Source: Platycnemis pennipes (taxonomy: Eukaryota > Arthropoda > Insecta > Odonata > Platycnemididae). Taken from it: a DNA stretch of 64,000 bases. How positions within the stretch are numbered: the stretch's first letter is position 1; each line of letters starts with the position of its first letter. This document shows, in pieces, positions 1 through 19,223 of the stretch. Location of the stretch: the NCBI GenBank assembly GCA_933228895.1, contig OW121848.1:93949470-94013469 (forward strand), given 5' to 3'. Position numbers and translations under genes: made by a program. The notes under the pieces were generated by a model. That model saw only the letters and a program-made list of their open reading frames with translations, was not told where the DNA came from and did not search any database.

Positions 1-655
1 CACGTGAGTGTTTCAATGAATTGCAAGTTCAATGGGATGCACATCCCGTCTCCAGTGTCGATATTGTATTCTCGATATTGTACAAACCTTCATGGAGTGA
101 ACAAAACAACTGACCAAAGCTTCATGGAAATTGGATGAATGTTGTGGTAATGCATGAAGTTATCAATATTGTATCGATACAGTATCGATATTGTAATGAT
201 ACTTTATAAAACTTTGATAAAAAACACCTAAATAATTTCAACTCAATTTTGTATCAACAATGTATCGATGTATCCATATTTTATCGATATTATATCGATA
301 CAGTATCGACATTGAATTATCGATTTTGTAGAAACCTTCGCGGAGCGTACTCAATAACTTTCCAAAGTTTCATGGCGATCCGATGAATGGTGTAGTAATG
401 CATAAAGGACAAACACATTATATACATTCGATACAGTATCGATATTGCAACGATACATTCCTTTAAAAAAACTAAATAATTTCACCTCAATTTTGTATCA
501 ATAATGTATCGATATTGAAATATCGATTCCGTAGTCCTCTTTTCGGGAATGTACTCAACAACTTCACAAAGTTTCATGGCGATCCGATGAATGGTATAGT
601 AATGCATGAAGGACATACAGACACACACACATACATTCATTTTTATATATATAGA
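1..655. repeat. Decayed TATCGATA-rich repeat block
   Basis: Imperfect copies of a module built from gtatcgatattg and tatcgatacagtatcg, followed by a segment like tttcatggcgatccgatgaa (near 371-390 and 572-591, with a weaker version near 120). It ends in a cacacacatacattca stretch and tatatata, resembling the 3' tail of a dispersed element. The element class is not identifiable. Confidence 0.6.
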
Positions 656-1039
656 AGAAGAAGATATAACGGACGTTATTTGCAGTAATTTACTGATAAC
701 ATGTTACACACAGTGTGTTATTGAACTGTAAATGTGCACCCTACTCTTTTGCGATTTTTCTGGAAAAATTTCAAGGTTAAATATTTACGTAAACCCGCAC
801 AATCACTAAAGTACTCCTTAACCATAGTCGTCAGCCGAGTCCGAAAAACAGCAAAGAGATCTTCGTTAGACGAAAGATGCAGTAACCGGCTCACTAGCTA
901 TCCGAGATGTCACGGAATGCTGTTATTTCGAGTTGCAGTAATGGTTATTCGGGTGAGGCGACAGGCAGCTAAGATCATTTGCGCAATTAGAGATAGGTGG
1001 GAAAAGGTTGGAATTGAGGGTGTGTAGAAAGGGTGGGGA

Positions 1040-1255
1040 GAAAGCCGACGTTGGAATGAGCCCTCGATTAACAATATTGACTCCAGGGGCCCACGTTCAT
1101 CGTACCATCCGACGGAGGGAGTACTGAACTCTCTGAGACTTGCTCTCCACGCATCACACGTTAGATACGCCACAGAAAAATCTCTGCCTCGTCCGGTATT
1201 CGACCCTGGTGCCTCCTGAGGGGTAGGAAGCCTGTACTAAGCCAACCTAATTTAC
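1040..1255 (-). repeat. tRNA-derived SINE, partial, minus strand
   Basis: Read on the minus strand it has a tRNA-like head with cagggtcgaatacc near the B-box position, then the family body with agtactccctccgtcgga and acgttaag-like text. The same body recurs in forward copies near 3440-3790 and 61490-61850. Confidence 0.6.
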
Positions 1256-1904
1256 CGATAGTCATATTTTTAAACTCACCGGGACATCGGTAAATTTATT
1301 TTAAAATTTCCCTGGCCTTGCAAATTGTGCTATCTTCAAATATATTTTCTTGCCGTTTTTGGAAGTTTTACTTGCTGCAATCTCCTAACTAATTCTTTGA
1401 ATGTAAAGTTATAAGAATGAAGGTAAGGAGCTCGCAGAGTACTCTAAAAACCCACAACTTGGAAGCACGAAAGTTTTTGCCGATACTAGTGTAAGATTAC
1501 GATGTAGGGAATTATATTTCATCGGTCATATCCCATAAGATATATTAAATATTCCAAGTTTTGTAAGTATGAAATGTTTTGATCATGAGAAATATATTTG
1601 GTCCTGGTGTCAAGGAAACAGCAGCAATTATTACGGTTATGATTGCCTTCCCCATATTATTGTTATTGTTTTTTGCATGGTTAATTATATATGCATGAAA
1701 AGTTTTGATTTCATTCAATGGTCTGCGAGTTAAATTTGTAGAATTGGGGCATAATTTCACAAAGTAATACCTGGTTGTATTCCACACCTTTTATTACACG
1801 TGTAATTCAACCTATAGATATTAAAGTTTTGGTGCTGAAAAACGTTGGCTGGATTTGCAAATAACACCGTTTATTTAGGTATGTATAGAAAGTAATATTC
1901 TACC

Positions 1905-2145
1905 CGAAGGTTGGTCTGGTTGGCGAACTTAAAGATCACCAAACCCCAACGGTGAGGAAAATCCACCAATCACGGCAGGGGGGGAATTCCTTTTCCCCGT
2001 GCCACCTACGGTTTCCCACGAAGATGTGATACTCTGAAAATGAAATAACTTTGCTTCGGCTGGACTTGAAAGACAGTCTCCCGGTTTCGATCCCGGGACC
2101 TTCGGTCAGCAGTCTTAACGCTCTATCCACTGTATTAACACGCTG
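1905..2145 (-). repeat. Second tRNA-derived SINE family, minus strand
   Basis: The minus strand reads gtggatagagcgttaagac, then a gap, then cccgggatcgaaaccggg, an A-box/B-box arrangement of a tRNA-like head. The body (cacatcttcgtgggaaaccg and on) differs from the more common SINE family of this window. Confidence 0.55.
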
Positions 2146-2269
2146 TCTAATATAAATATGTCTTCTTGACAAGTTAACGGATTCATATCGATGCATCGGG
2201 GAGGATGTAGCGGTTCATACCACCCATGCGTCCTTCGCGTCCACCGGCGCGCCGGTGAGAGAGGGTCAT

Positions 2270-2710
2270 CTGTCTCCCCGCCCTAGAGCCCTGGCGCAGT
2301 GGAAGATATTTTTTTGTCGGTAAGCCGACCCACATTTGACTGCTTTGTGAAGAGAATTCGAGTTCAGTACTCTGTCCATCGGACGGGACGTTAAGCCGTG
2401 GTTCCCTTGGCGCCCTTCGTTAAGAGCAGCCTAATGTCGGCGATGAAGACAATTGTCGAGGGAAAAGTGAACGGGGAGAATAGCAAAGGAAGGCCTTGTA
2501 TGAGATATATGGAACAGGTCGTGAAGGACGTGAAAGAGATGAATTACGTTACTATGAAGAGGTTGGCCGATAGAAAAATCTTGTGTAGGGCTGCGTGAAA
2601 CCGATCATAGGATTGTTGACCGATGATGATAATGTCGACGCCAGGTTTCTCTCCACTCGTCCTCCTTAGCCTTTCATCCCCGTCCTTGTACAGTCCCTGC
2701 ACCTGTACTC
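2270..2710 (+). repeat. SINE copy split by a LINE insertion
   Basis: The SINE body (gttcagtactctgtccatcg, then gacgttaagccgtggttccc) runs to taatgtcggcg at 2432-2442. It resumes at taatgtcgacg (2630-2640) with the usual tail gccaggtttctctccactcg. Full family copies, for example the minus-strand one at 29570-29972, are continuous across this point, which proves the interruption. Confidence 0.7.
2443..2629 (+). mobile_element. 5'-truncated LINE 3' end inserted in a SINE
   Basis: It encodes the LINE C-terminus TIVEGKVNGENSKGRPCMRY, then MEQVVKDVKE and MKRLADRK, as seen at the end of RTE-like endonuclease/reverse transcriptase polyproteins. The copy ends in the trinucleotide run gatgatgat and is flanked by an 11-bp target duplication (10 of 11 matching). 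Only about 187 bp survive, so the copy was dead on arrival. Confidence 0.75.
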
Positions 2711-3060
2711 TCGTTCTGAAGCGACTGTAGTGCCGGCATGACTTGTAAACACTGATGAGGTGGGTGTGTCCGAGTTCACCGCGGCGGTGCGAATTGGTTT
2801 GACTTGATCGTCGACTCCGTCCTTCTCACTGTCGACTCTTCGCTCCTTTTGTTCGCTGAGTCCGACGTGATGAGTGAACAAAGGTCCGGTCCCTCTTTCG
2901 GTGCTGCGGAGAGGTGAGCGAACGGAAAGCTGGGGTTGGCAAAGTTTCCCGGGACTTGTCGGCGAAAAACAGCTGCAGGGGATAGTGCCAGTGCCAAAGG
3001 TTTGATATTGTCGGTAACAATTGCGCCTATTCACCAAGGGATGGCGTCTCGGCCGTTAGC
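2640..3060. other. CpG-rich segment, function unknown
   Basis: GC- and CpG-richer than its surroundings, with overlapping short open frames that look like composition artefacts. It lies about 2 kb before the first visible Cdk4 exon and could be a promoter or 5' UTR of something, but there is no clear TATA box, initiator or start codon in context. Confidence 0.25.
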
Positions 3061-3439
3061 TGTCGAGATTTTAATTAACTTGATTCGATCAGAATAACAA
3101 GATTAGCAAGAGGTAGATTGGCGTACGGATAGATTTGAGGTGTTATTCTTTCGCCGAATCTTGACAGAGAATAATTGGCAATGTATAAACCGGATCGGTT
3201 GGTGGAATATAGTTAGACTAAGTCTGCGTTGCATCTGAAAAAAATACCTCAACTCTACATTTCCACACTTGTAAAATGGATCTTTGCATAACAAATGGGA
3301 ATCATAAAAAATTGCATTAAAACAAGTGCCTAGTCCATTATTAAACGTTGCATTTCCTCTTGTCTACTAATCATTTAGTTGCATGTGTCTGGTGTGTGTG
3401 TAGCTAACATAGTTCTCTAAGTAAGTGTTATTGTATCCA

Positions 3440-3790
3440 GCAGGGGTTCGGGTTAGTCTAGTGGTTAGAGTACTGACCTCTTACCCCTTGTGCCATGGTT
3501 GGAATTCCAGCAGTGGCAGAGGTTTTTCATTGGTGTACCGGTTCCCAAATGGGTGTTGTATGGAAGGGCCTTTCAAGTTCAGTACTCCATCCGTAGGATG
3601 GTCCCCTTGGCGTCTTTCATTAAGAGCAGACTGATGCCTTGTTGCACTCCATCCTTCTTCCGTTCCCTAAAAAATGTCTCCATCAACCCGATTACCCACT
3701 AATGGGAACACAAATAGGACAAATGACCTCAGTTGTTGATTGCCTCCCATAGTAGCTACAACTACATCAATCATGTATGTAGTCCATGTT
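3440..3790 (+). repeat. tRNA-derived SINE, near full length
   Basis: The head ggttagtctagtggttagag resembles a tRNA A box, and ggttggaattcc about 45 bases on resembles a B box. The shared body follows (tactccatccgtaggatgg, cccttggcgtctttcattaa). The tail (ccgattacccactaatggg, then acaaatgacctcagttgttg) matches the other copies. Confidence 0.7.
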
Positions 3791-5046
3791 TAGTAATTAT
3801 TTACCCCTTAGTACTCACCCTCTAAGTGATTTGAGGGCCACGCAGTAGATGAGAATAGTACTTTTATAGGTTATAGATTGGCATAGTAACTCAATGGGCT
3901 GATGTGAGCTTCTGACTGTTAACTGTGAGATCACTGGTAAATATCACTATCTGTAGGATTTGATACATTTCGGGCTGTGCTCTCCCCAAACAGACTGACT
4001 TTCAGGTTAAAGGCTGCTGTTTGTTTATGCTGTATAATACCTCAACAGATGCTGGGTGTGTTTATTAGTAGTCAGACAGAATGATTCCTGGTCCAGTGTT
4101 GAGTTACAGTTTGAATACAGTCTGCACTTCAATAAGGGATCTGTGAATAAGTATTTTTTAGAAGGGAGAAATATAGTATTCTTCGGTCCAGATTGGTGTC
4201 ACTGTTAATTTATTGTTGGCCTGTAATCTTTGAGCAGAGTGATAAATTAATTTCCTAAATATGCATTTGAAAGTAATTGTGACACTTTTAAAATCTTTGT
4301 CTGGTTGTTAGAATATTTTGTTATAGCTTTATAGGGTTTCTTTCCTCCCTTCCTCTTTCCAAATTCTCACCTATTCTTCATTTCTCGAATTATCTCTGCT
4401 GCTGGTCATCTCCTTGCATTACAGCTTGTGGCTAATGCAGTGAGTTCCACATTTTAGTCCATTAAATTTACAGTACTTTATTAATTAGTCTAAAAAAATT
4501 GTGTGGGATCACCACTTGCCTGCCATGTAGTAATAAGAGTGGAGGAAATGGATTGATGTTCTGCATGTGGGTCTATATTATCCACAATAAGAGTTTTGTG
4601 GTTTACCTTTACTTCTGAAGTCATTTCTTCACTGTGCATGTATACTTTGTTGGTAGGGGAATAAATATTGATGGCGTAGTGCCCTTTCACTGCGAAATGC
4701 TTCCACATTAGTGTTGCTAAGTCAGAGTGTGAGGTTATATGACTTTTTTTAGTATTTGGTTTCTCTATTCACTGTATATTTTTTCATCTATAACACTTTT
4801 TAACTGGCAGCAATTTAAATAGGTTCACTATGGCTTTTTACTGAATTTGATTATTCTGAAGTGAAGCTTCCGCTACTTTATTCTTCTCCCCACATATTTG
4901 TTGTTAAACTTAAGGGGCATTTTAATCACCAAAATCAGTTTGTTCCTTTTGCTGATAAATTGAATGATACAATTTGATGTATCAAATGTTTTTATGGAAT
5001 AAGTATTTCATGAAAAATATTAATATGATATTTGTTTTTTCTAAAG
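3791..5046. other. Upstream intron of Cdk4, no feature seen
   Basis: AT-rich sequence before the first visible Cdk4 exon; it should be intronic because that exon starts in mid-codon. I searched it for a kinase N-lobe (GxGxxG, catalytic Lys, PSTAIRE-like helix) and found none. Confidence 0.5.
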
Positions 5047-12355
<7,309 letters not shown>

Positions 12356-12680
12356 ATCTCAGCTTCAATGCCCATTGACTTCAGTGCAGTTCTTTGTGAA
12401 CCTGGACCAATGTTCACCGTATTTTATTCCTGTCACCTGTTGAATATTTGAGTTGTGTGAAAACATATTTTGTGTTGCCTGGCCTCCTGAGACACAGTTA
12501 TCAAGCATAAGTGCAGGCCATTGTGATATGACTTTGTGTGCCTCTTTGATGATTTTTTCAGAAATGCATTTTGTGTAAGGTATTGATCATTAATAATTAA
12601 AATTGTAATATTTATTTTGAATGATGACTTTTTTTAAGGAAACTGTCGAGTATGAATAAAACATCATTTGAAATCAATAG
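12356..12680 (+). other. Cdk4: Cdk4 3' UTR with polyadenylation signal
   Basis: AT-rich sequence after the stop codon. A consensus AATAAA lies at 12655-12660, about 300 bases after the stop, with ttgttgcctgg and other U/GU-rich stretches nearby. It is the first AATAAA downstream of the stop, so the transcript probably ends near 12680. Confidence 0.6.
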
Positions 12681-13750
12681 AATTCTTATTCACTTATTTC
12701 ACTCAACCAATTCACAATGAAAGGAAACCCTCATTTGGCTAATAGTAAGTTGATATGATTATCTATAATTGCTCTGAGTGCAACTAATAATTTGATTATT
12801 TTTCTGGAGATAAAGGATATTGAATGAGGTGATGCCTGTGAGTGAAAGAAAACATTTCTGGAAGGGCCTTCAAGTGGATTAAAAGTAGGACATAAGTTAA
12901 TTGAAGCCCAAAGTTCATAGTTTAATTGAGCAGTTTAGGCATTTTAAGAGAGGAAACTGGAATTTTATGTGAAATACCTCATCTATGGGTGTCTCTTTTA
13001 GAACAAAAGTAGTAATCAATCATTCATAAATTGAATTACTCAAAGGACTTCGTATGTTCTATGTTACAAGTTTGTAGAGAAGGAATTATTTAATTTAATT
13101 CAACCAATGACCTCAATTACTGGTCGGGCATATCGCTATTTATAGGAGTGAATTTTAATCCGAACTAAAGCTGCTCGTTTCTTGTCAATGGCTCTTTCCT
13201 CCAAACTTACATGCTAAATATTGATGAGTTGAAAAGTATACCAATGTGGCATGGGAGGATAATATGTGCTGAGCACCTGAACAAGATACACTTGTATTTT
13301 TGTCTGATTTACATATTTTGAAGGTTGGTGTGGAATTTTAGGCAATGAGGTGGCTACCAACAGGCATCAGATTGACCATTAGTTGATGATGGTATTACTT
13401 TCTTTAAAATTTGATTTAATGTTTGATTGAATTTATACATACATACAGTAACAATACCTTTTAAGTCATCCTGAGCTTAAATTACTCGTCAGGAGATGCT
13501 TACGTAAATGTGATATTTTATGTTATACATACATCTTTATTGGAAACTAAAACCACAATTTGAACCATGTTGGAAAAATCCTTTTTCTGTAGCATAAGCT
13601 TTTTGACCTTTCTTTTTATTACATTTATACTATTTGCCTGTGCTGGGCAAGCACACCAACTATTAATTAGCCTTGGCACCACAGCACACCGTCTTCCCCT
13701 ACCTTATATATTGTTGAATTTTGGTATATTATACATATCCATTCATCTTA
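12681..13750. other. Intergenic, nothing recognised
   Basis: AT-rich sequence after the Cdk4 3' end. No coding pattern, RNA gene or clear repeat seen. Confidence 0.5.
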
Positions 13751-13753
13751 ATT

Positions 13754-15250
13754 TCATATCAAGCTGGCATTGCCTATAAGTTTTATATTTATCACTAACA
13801 TATTAGTTAACCAATAGAGTGTAGTCAAATAGCATTTCAAAAGGAAGGATATTTGAGTTCTGATCTGCACAGTGTTATTACTTTTTTTATCCTCACCATA
13901 AATAGTCTTAACAATTCTGTTTTGTAAATTCTTCAAGGAGGATGTGTACATGCTTGCAATATTTCCCCAAATATGTATGCAATGTCTTAATAATGATTCT
14001 ACTAGAGCGTAGTATATTATTACTATAACATTGCTGGTCACCACATTTTTAATAAGATATATTTGGTATGAAACTTTTCATAATTTACCATTTAAAGTAA
14101 GGATGTTATCTCCAAATTTAAATGTTTAGTCTACTAGCACACCTGAGTATTTGTGAGTATTAAATTGAGACAATGTAGGAAAACCACAGGCTTCTATGAT
14201 ATTATTCTTGTTATTATGCATATGTATATGAAGATGTATATTTACATTCACAGATTTCAGTTGATCTGATTTACTCACAACATGCATTACTTACCTTAGA
14301 TGTTTCATATTAATTTCTAATTAATGGTCATGTGACCATTTAGTGATAGCATTAATATCTGCTTGCGTGTATTCACAAGCCGTTTTAAAGTTTTTGTGAG
14401 CAGAGACTAACAGCACATCATCTGCATATAAAATAAGAGTACTATATCTAACACAATGAAAGATGTCATTAATATGTATTGAAAAAAATTTTGGGCCCAA
14501 TATTGACTCTTGTGGAACACCATGATGTGTCTTTTTCTTTTCACTCAAGAAAGTCTTGACCAGGATATGCCAGTCCATCAGGTAACTTAGAAACCAGTTA
14601 TAAATATTTCCCCTTATCCCAATATTATATAGTATCTCCATTAGAATGGTGATATCGACAGTATCAAGTAGGTACTTTGCCATAATCAATGTAGGTAACA
14701 ATGACATTGTGTAATTTATGCAAGTTTAATTTAACAGTATCAGAAAAATATTCTAGTGCATTACTAGTAGGTACTCTTGTTTTTCTGAAAATCATATTGA
14801 TTTTTATAGACAAGTTCATATTTAGATATAAACTTCACATCTAATCAGCAACATATACCTCAATTACCTTTCCTAATGATGGTAAGATTGATATAGGTCT
14901 ATAATTGTTGAGATCTTTAAAACTACCTCCCTTTCTGTATTGGCCTAACTATGGCTATTTTCATCCCTTTAGGACCAATAACTTCCCCAAGGCTTGTATT
15001 GATTAACCATTTAATGACACTATGGAGTACTGAATTATTAAAAAAAAATCTACCATTCTAATATTATCATGACCTGGTGCTTTCAGACCCTTTTTATGCA
15101 TCAGTATTCTCACACAATGTTCCTTACAATCAGGTTATCCTGATACTTTTTAAATTACCGAATCTATAACTACTCTTGAACTTGGTATTACATTTAATTT
15201 TTAGCTTATTTATGCCTTCTGTAAAATTAATTATAAATGCATTGCGCGCA
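13754..15250 (-). pseudogene. Decayed LINE reverse transcriptase (Jockey/CR1-like)
   Basis: Read on the minus strand, fragments of a non-LTR reverse transcriptase appear in the expected order. NNYRPISILPSLGKVIEVY lies near 14850-14910, GVPQESILGP near 14510, and the catalytic YADD box in LILYADDVLLVSAHKNF near 14400. The thumb-side YYALVESLLRHCIHIWGN and LKNLQNRIVKTIY lie near 13920-14030. Reading frames shift between blocks and stops occur, so it is not functional. The intact core is in 14321-14707. The clade is not certain. The stretch 15400-15830 may be its degraded upstream part. Confidence 0.8.
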
Positions 15251-15860
15251 GCGCTTGTATCAATCACTGTATCATCACAGCAATAATAATATTAGTAATA
15301 TTACTATAACTGTGCATATTTTATATGTTGATGCCTTATAAAAGTTTAAAAAAATTATCCTGGGTATACTATGTATTCCTTTCTACTAATGGTATGGTAT
15401 GGTAGTCAGTACTATGGCATCATGAGTTGCCCTACCTTTTTTGATTCCAAATCAATCCTCCTCCATGAACTTGATCTCCCAATTCTCTAGCTTTCCCTGT
15501 GTAATTCTTGGTGAAACATTTGCAACATTCAAATTAAGATAATCATTCTATAGTCTTTGCAAACTCCTCCTTTCCTCTTTTTTGGGGATAGGGATGATAA
15601 CAGATTTTTACTAAGTCTTTTAACCATACTCCTTGTTCATCAACCTTAGAAATGATGTAGTCTATTATAGTAAATGTTCTCTTTTTTCCAGAATTTCCTA
15701 GATTCTGTAGTAATGCTATAGGGATATTTGCTATTTCTACCATCTTTCCCATATTTGTTTTCTGGAGTGTTTTCTTAAACTCTTTATGTGCTGTTTCTTT
15801 GTCCAGGCTCTATTTATTTCAAATTCATCTTAAAAAATCCACCTATTCAGAATTACTATT

Positions 15861-17636
15861 AGTTAACCACTGTCCAGAATAGGACTGACTGTCTCGAAGG
15901 AACAAATCTGAATGAGCAATGTCAGGTGAATAGAAACCATGGAAGTCTACAGGACATTGAGAGTGAAAAGAACACAATTAAGCGCTAAATCAATTGAATA
16001 AATTCTCAATATCCTTATATTCCTCAATATTCTCCACTAGACTGAAATACCACACCATATCCGTACAAGAATACCAAGGCAACTCCTTAGCTAATTCATC
16101 AAGACCTGTTACTAAGAAGGTTGCTAAAGATATAATTTTAAGGTTAATTTTTATCATTTAGTTATCCATTGTAATTTTCTCACTCTTAGGCAATCACCTC
16201 TGCTTCCAGCAATATTTATCCTTCATTGTCTTTATGGATGTAGTTATCTTTTTACACTAATTACTACTTGATGACATATTCTGTGTACCTGCTTGTATTT
16301 CTATCTCTTAGTAACCTTTCAATCACATTATCTTTTCCTCCATTCTTCCTTTTGCTAGTTGTATTTCACTTCACAAGTGTAAAATATGGTTGCCTCCCGC
16401 TCCCCCCTCCTCAACCTCTCTCTATTCACTTAGCCCCCCCTCCTCCATACATTGTGTTCCACTATCTCCAACTGCTGAATTCTTTCCCACCACACACTGG
16501 TAATTGTACTGAAGGCTCTACTTCCACCCCCCCCAACTCTCTCCCCTCTCCCTCCCCCACCCCACCACCTTCCTTTCCACCTCCTCTCCACCAACCTCAA
16601 CTGTATATAAATGACAACTCTTCTTTAATCTGTACCTGAGGATGACGTTAATCGTCGAAACCATGGTAGTAGTGTGAGAGAATAAATGTTGGAAATACAA
16701 AGGTTATTTTGTCATTCATAATGAATAAAATATGGTTGTTTTTCTCACATTAAAAATTTTGACATTTGTTCCACTCAAGCAAAATTTGCAGGAAGTCATG
16801 TGAAATTACTGTATTTAAAAAAAATGCTCTGGAAATGCTTCATTTGATAATGAATATTTACGGTGTTAATTAATGTCCCATCAAATTCAACTTGTATTGA
16901 ATGTTTTCTGGGATTAAACATCGTGATTTTGAGGTGAGTGACAAAGAATGCGATGGTGCATTGTAAAAAATGTTAGTAGAAAAATTTTTGAGGATTTCTC
17001 AATGAAGATCCATGTCCAATATGTGATAAATTGTCAATTGAATTAAATGGTGATCGATCAACTGTCAAGAATTGACAGCAAGCAATTGGGATGAGGCAAA
17101 AAGAGAGTATACATTTTGAGTTCCATACAAGTTGAAAGAGAGAAATGTCAAAACATATGTAGTCATCGGAGAGATCTTGTTTGGACAGCAAGAGATGAAA
17201 GTTTTTTTTTCGTTGAATTTGTTTTTGGCGTAGAAAAATGGATCTATTATGGTAACCCCCAATGTTGAAAATTGTGGATGATCACAGATGAAACAGGTTT
17301 ATTCTACTCCACTTGGGTGATTTGAAACAACTGTAGCATTTTTAAATTTGATAAAATCTTGGCTGGATTATATCTTTAGCAACCTTCTTAGTAACATGTC
17401 TTGATGAATTAACTAAGGAGGTGGATTGTGATTCTTGTACGGATATGGTGTGGTATTTCAGTCTAGTAGAGAATATTGAGGAATATAAGGATATTGAGAG
17501 TTTATTCAATTGATGTAATGTTTAATTGTGTTCTTTTCACTCTTTTTGTCCAGTGGACTTTCATGGTTTCCGTTCACCTGAAATTGCTCCTTCAGATTTG
17601 TTCCTTTGAGGCAGTCATTCCTATTCTGGACAGTGA
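15861..17636. repeat. Element bounded by long inverted arms (about 275 bp)
   Basis: 15861-16133 is the reverse complement of 17360-17636 at roughly 85-90 percent by eye; for example ggatatggtgtggtatttca occurs forward near 17441 and complemented near 16043. Both arms carry the same short open frame (…DMVWYFSLVENIEEYKDIE…, then a stop). The 1.2-kb centre holds pyrimidine-rich sequence and cctgaggatgacgttaatcg followed by tcgaaacc, reminiscent of Penelope-like tails. The class is unresolved. Confidence 0.65.
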
Positions 17637-17943
17637 TTCACTTCTCATGTAAGTACAATTTGCTTGATCAATGGATCATTTCTCACTCAGTGTTCAGTGC
17701 AAAGGTTGGTTTCATACGTGAGGGTAGAGGCTACCCCATACCTCTCATACTAAGCCATTGGCATGTGAAATTTGAGGAATTAGTTTATTACCTGAAAGAT
17801 GGGAGATGACTGTGGCTGTCAATGGCACATGCTTTGAATCAACATACCAACTTAGTTTTTGTACTTTTAATAATAATTATATTCTTTATTGCCCTGTCAG
17901 TTATACAAGTATACAACATAGGACCCCTGGCGAAAATGTTTGT

Positions 17944-18335
17944 GTACAACTTGTGTGAAAAACTGGTACACTAATTATGTACAAAATGTGGTAAAAGTTG
18001 TGTGATTTTTTGTGTGCTTTTAGTGTGCAAGTAGTGTGTTATAGAACATTTTTGCTGTACAGATTTCAGGTACAACTTGTGTGAATAACTGGTACACTAA
18101 TTATGTACAAAATGTGGTAAATGTGGTAAAAGTTGTGTGATTTTGTGTGTGCTTTTAGTGTGCAAGTAGTGTGTTATAGAACATTTTTGCTGTACAGATT
18201 TCAGGTACAACTTGTGTGAATAACTGGTACACTAATTATGTACAAAATTTGGTACATGTGGTACAAATTGTGTGATTTTGTGTGCTAATTGTGTGTTATA
18301 GAACATTTTACTGTGCAGATTTCAGGTAGATTGTC
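17944..18335 (+). repeat. Left subterminal tandem array (3 units of 126-135 bp)
   Basis: Units start with gtacaacttgtgtgaa at 17944, 18070 and 18205 and end in tgtacagatttcag. They are rich in GTGTG, GTACA and TGTAC. Such arrays often hold transposase binding sites, but that role is inferred here. Confidence 0.85.
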
Positions 18336-18599
18336 TACATCAGAGTAGAGGTACAGATTGTGTACAGTATGGTACAGAGTATGGGCAGGGATTATTGTAC
18401 GAAGTTAAAAGTAGGAATACAAGAAATTGGAAAAAATACGAAATGAACATCCCATTGATTGATTGAATACCCAATGAAATGTGGCATTTGGTTTTAATAG
18501 AATTATTTTCCAACATGGCAGAGTCACAACTAAAGCCTATTAGAAGGGGAATAAAATGATTTGTGGGTTAAAATTCATGATGGAAAATGGAGATGCATT

Positions 18600-19010
18600 A
18601 TCAATATTTACCCACTGAAGATCTCCAGCGAAAAAACTGTTGAAAACCTGTTAAAAACTGTTGAATGTAACAGTCCCTGTTGAAAAAACTGTTCAATCTA
18701 ACAGTTACTATTGAAAAAAAACAGTTGAATCCAACAGTTACTGTTGAAAAAACTGTTGAATTCTACAGGTACTCTGGCAAAAAACCATTGAAAACTTCAC
18801 ATTAAATCAGGCCAATGTTGAATTCAATAGTTACAGTGGAAAATTACAAACAGCAAGTAAATCCAACAAAGTTACCTATTGTTGAAAATTAGTTAATGTA
18901 GAACTTTTAACAGTAAACTGGTGAAACCAAGCAGTAAACTTGAAACCTAACATTAACTGTATTAACTGTTGAAATCTAACCATTTACCTTTTAAGTCCAA
19001 TAACAGCTAC
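18600..19010. repeat. AACAGTT/AACTGTT-rich subterminal block (left)
   Basis: Many short palindromic motifs such as caacagttactgttg and aaaaactgttgaat, spaced 15-40 bases apart. A matching block lies near 22560-22810 at the other end of the element. Confidence 0.65.
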
Positions 19011-19223
19011 TAAATATCTGATATCAGAATTATCATGTTGAACCCATCATCGTATCATGCTGAAAAAGTTAAATTATAAATCACATAATGAAAGGGTAAG
19101 TTGAGGAGCTCTAAAAATTTAACCAGGTATCATCGTCATTGGTCATCAATCCTCGGATTGGTTTGATGCAGCTCTCCACTGAGTTCTTCTATTGGCTAAT
19201 CTCTTCATATTTACGTATTTCTT

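Noticed and set aside
1236..1252. mariner-type terminus (ttaggttggc on the minus strand)
   Set aside because: The match is short, lies in the head of a SINE copy, and no partner terminus or transposase is nearby.
2666..3037. Protein of about 120 residues on the minus strand
   Set aside because: Several overlapping frames are open on the same strand in a CpG-rich stretch and none has family-like composition; likely a base-composition artefact.
1..5046. N-lobe exon of Cdk4
   Set aside because: No frame contains a glycine loop, catalytic Lys context or a PSTAIRE-like helix; open frames here belong to SINE and LINE sequence.
16268..16639. Proline-rich coding frame
   Set aside because: It is a pyrimidine-rich low-complexity tract inside the inverted-arm element.
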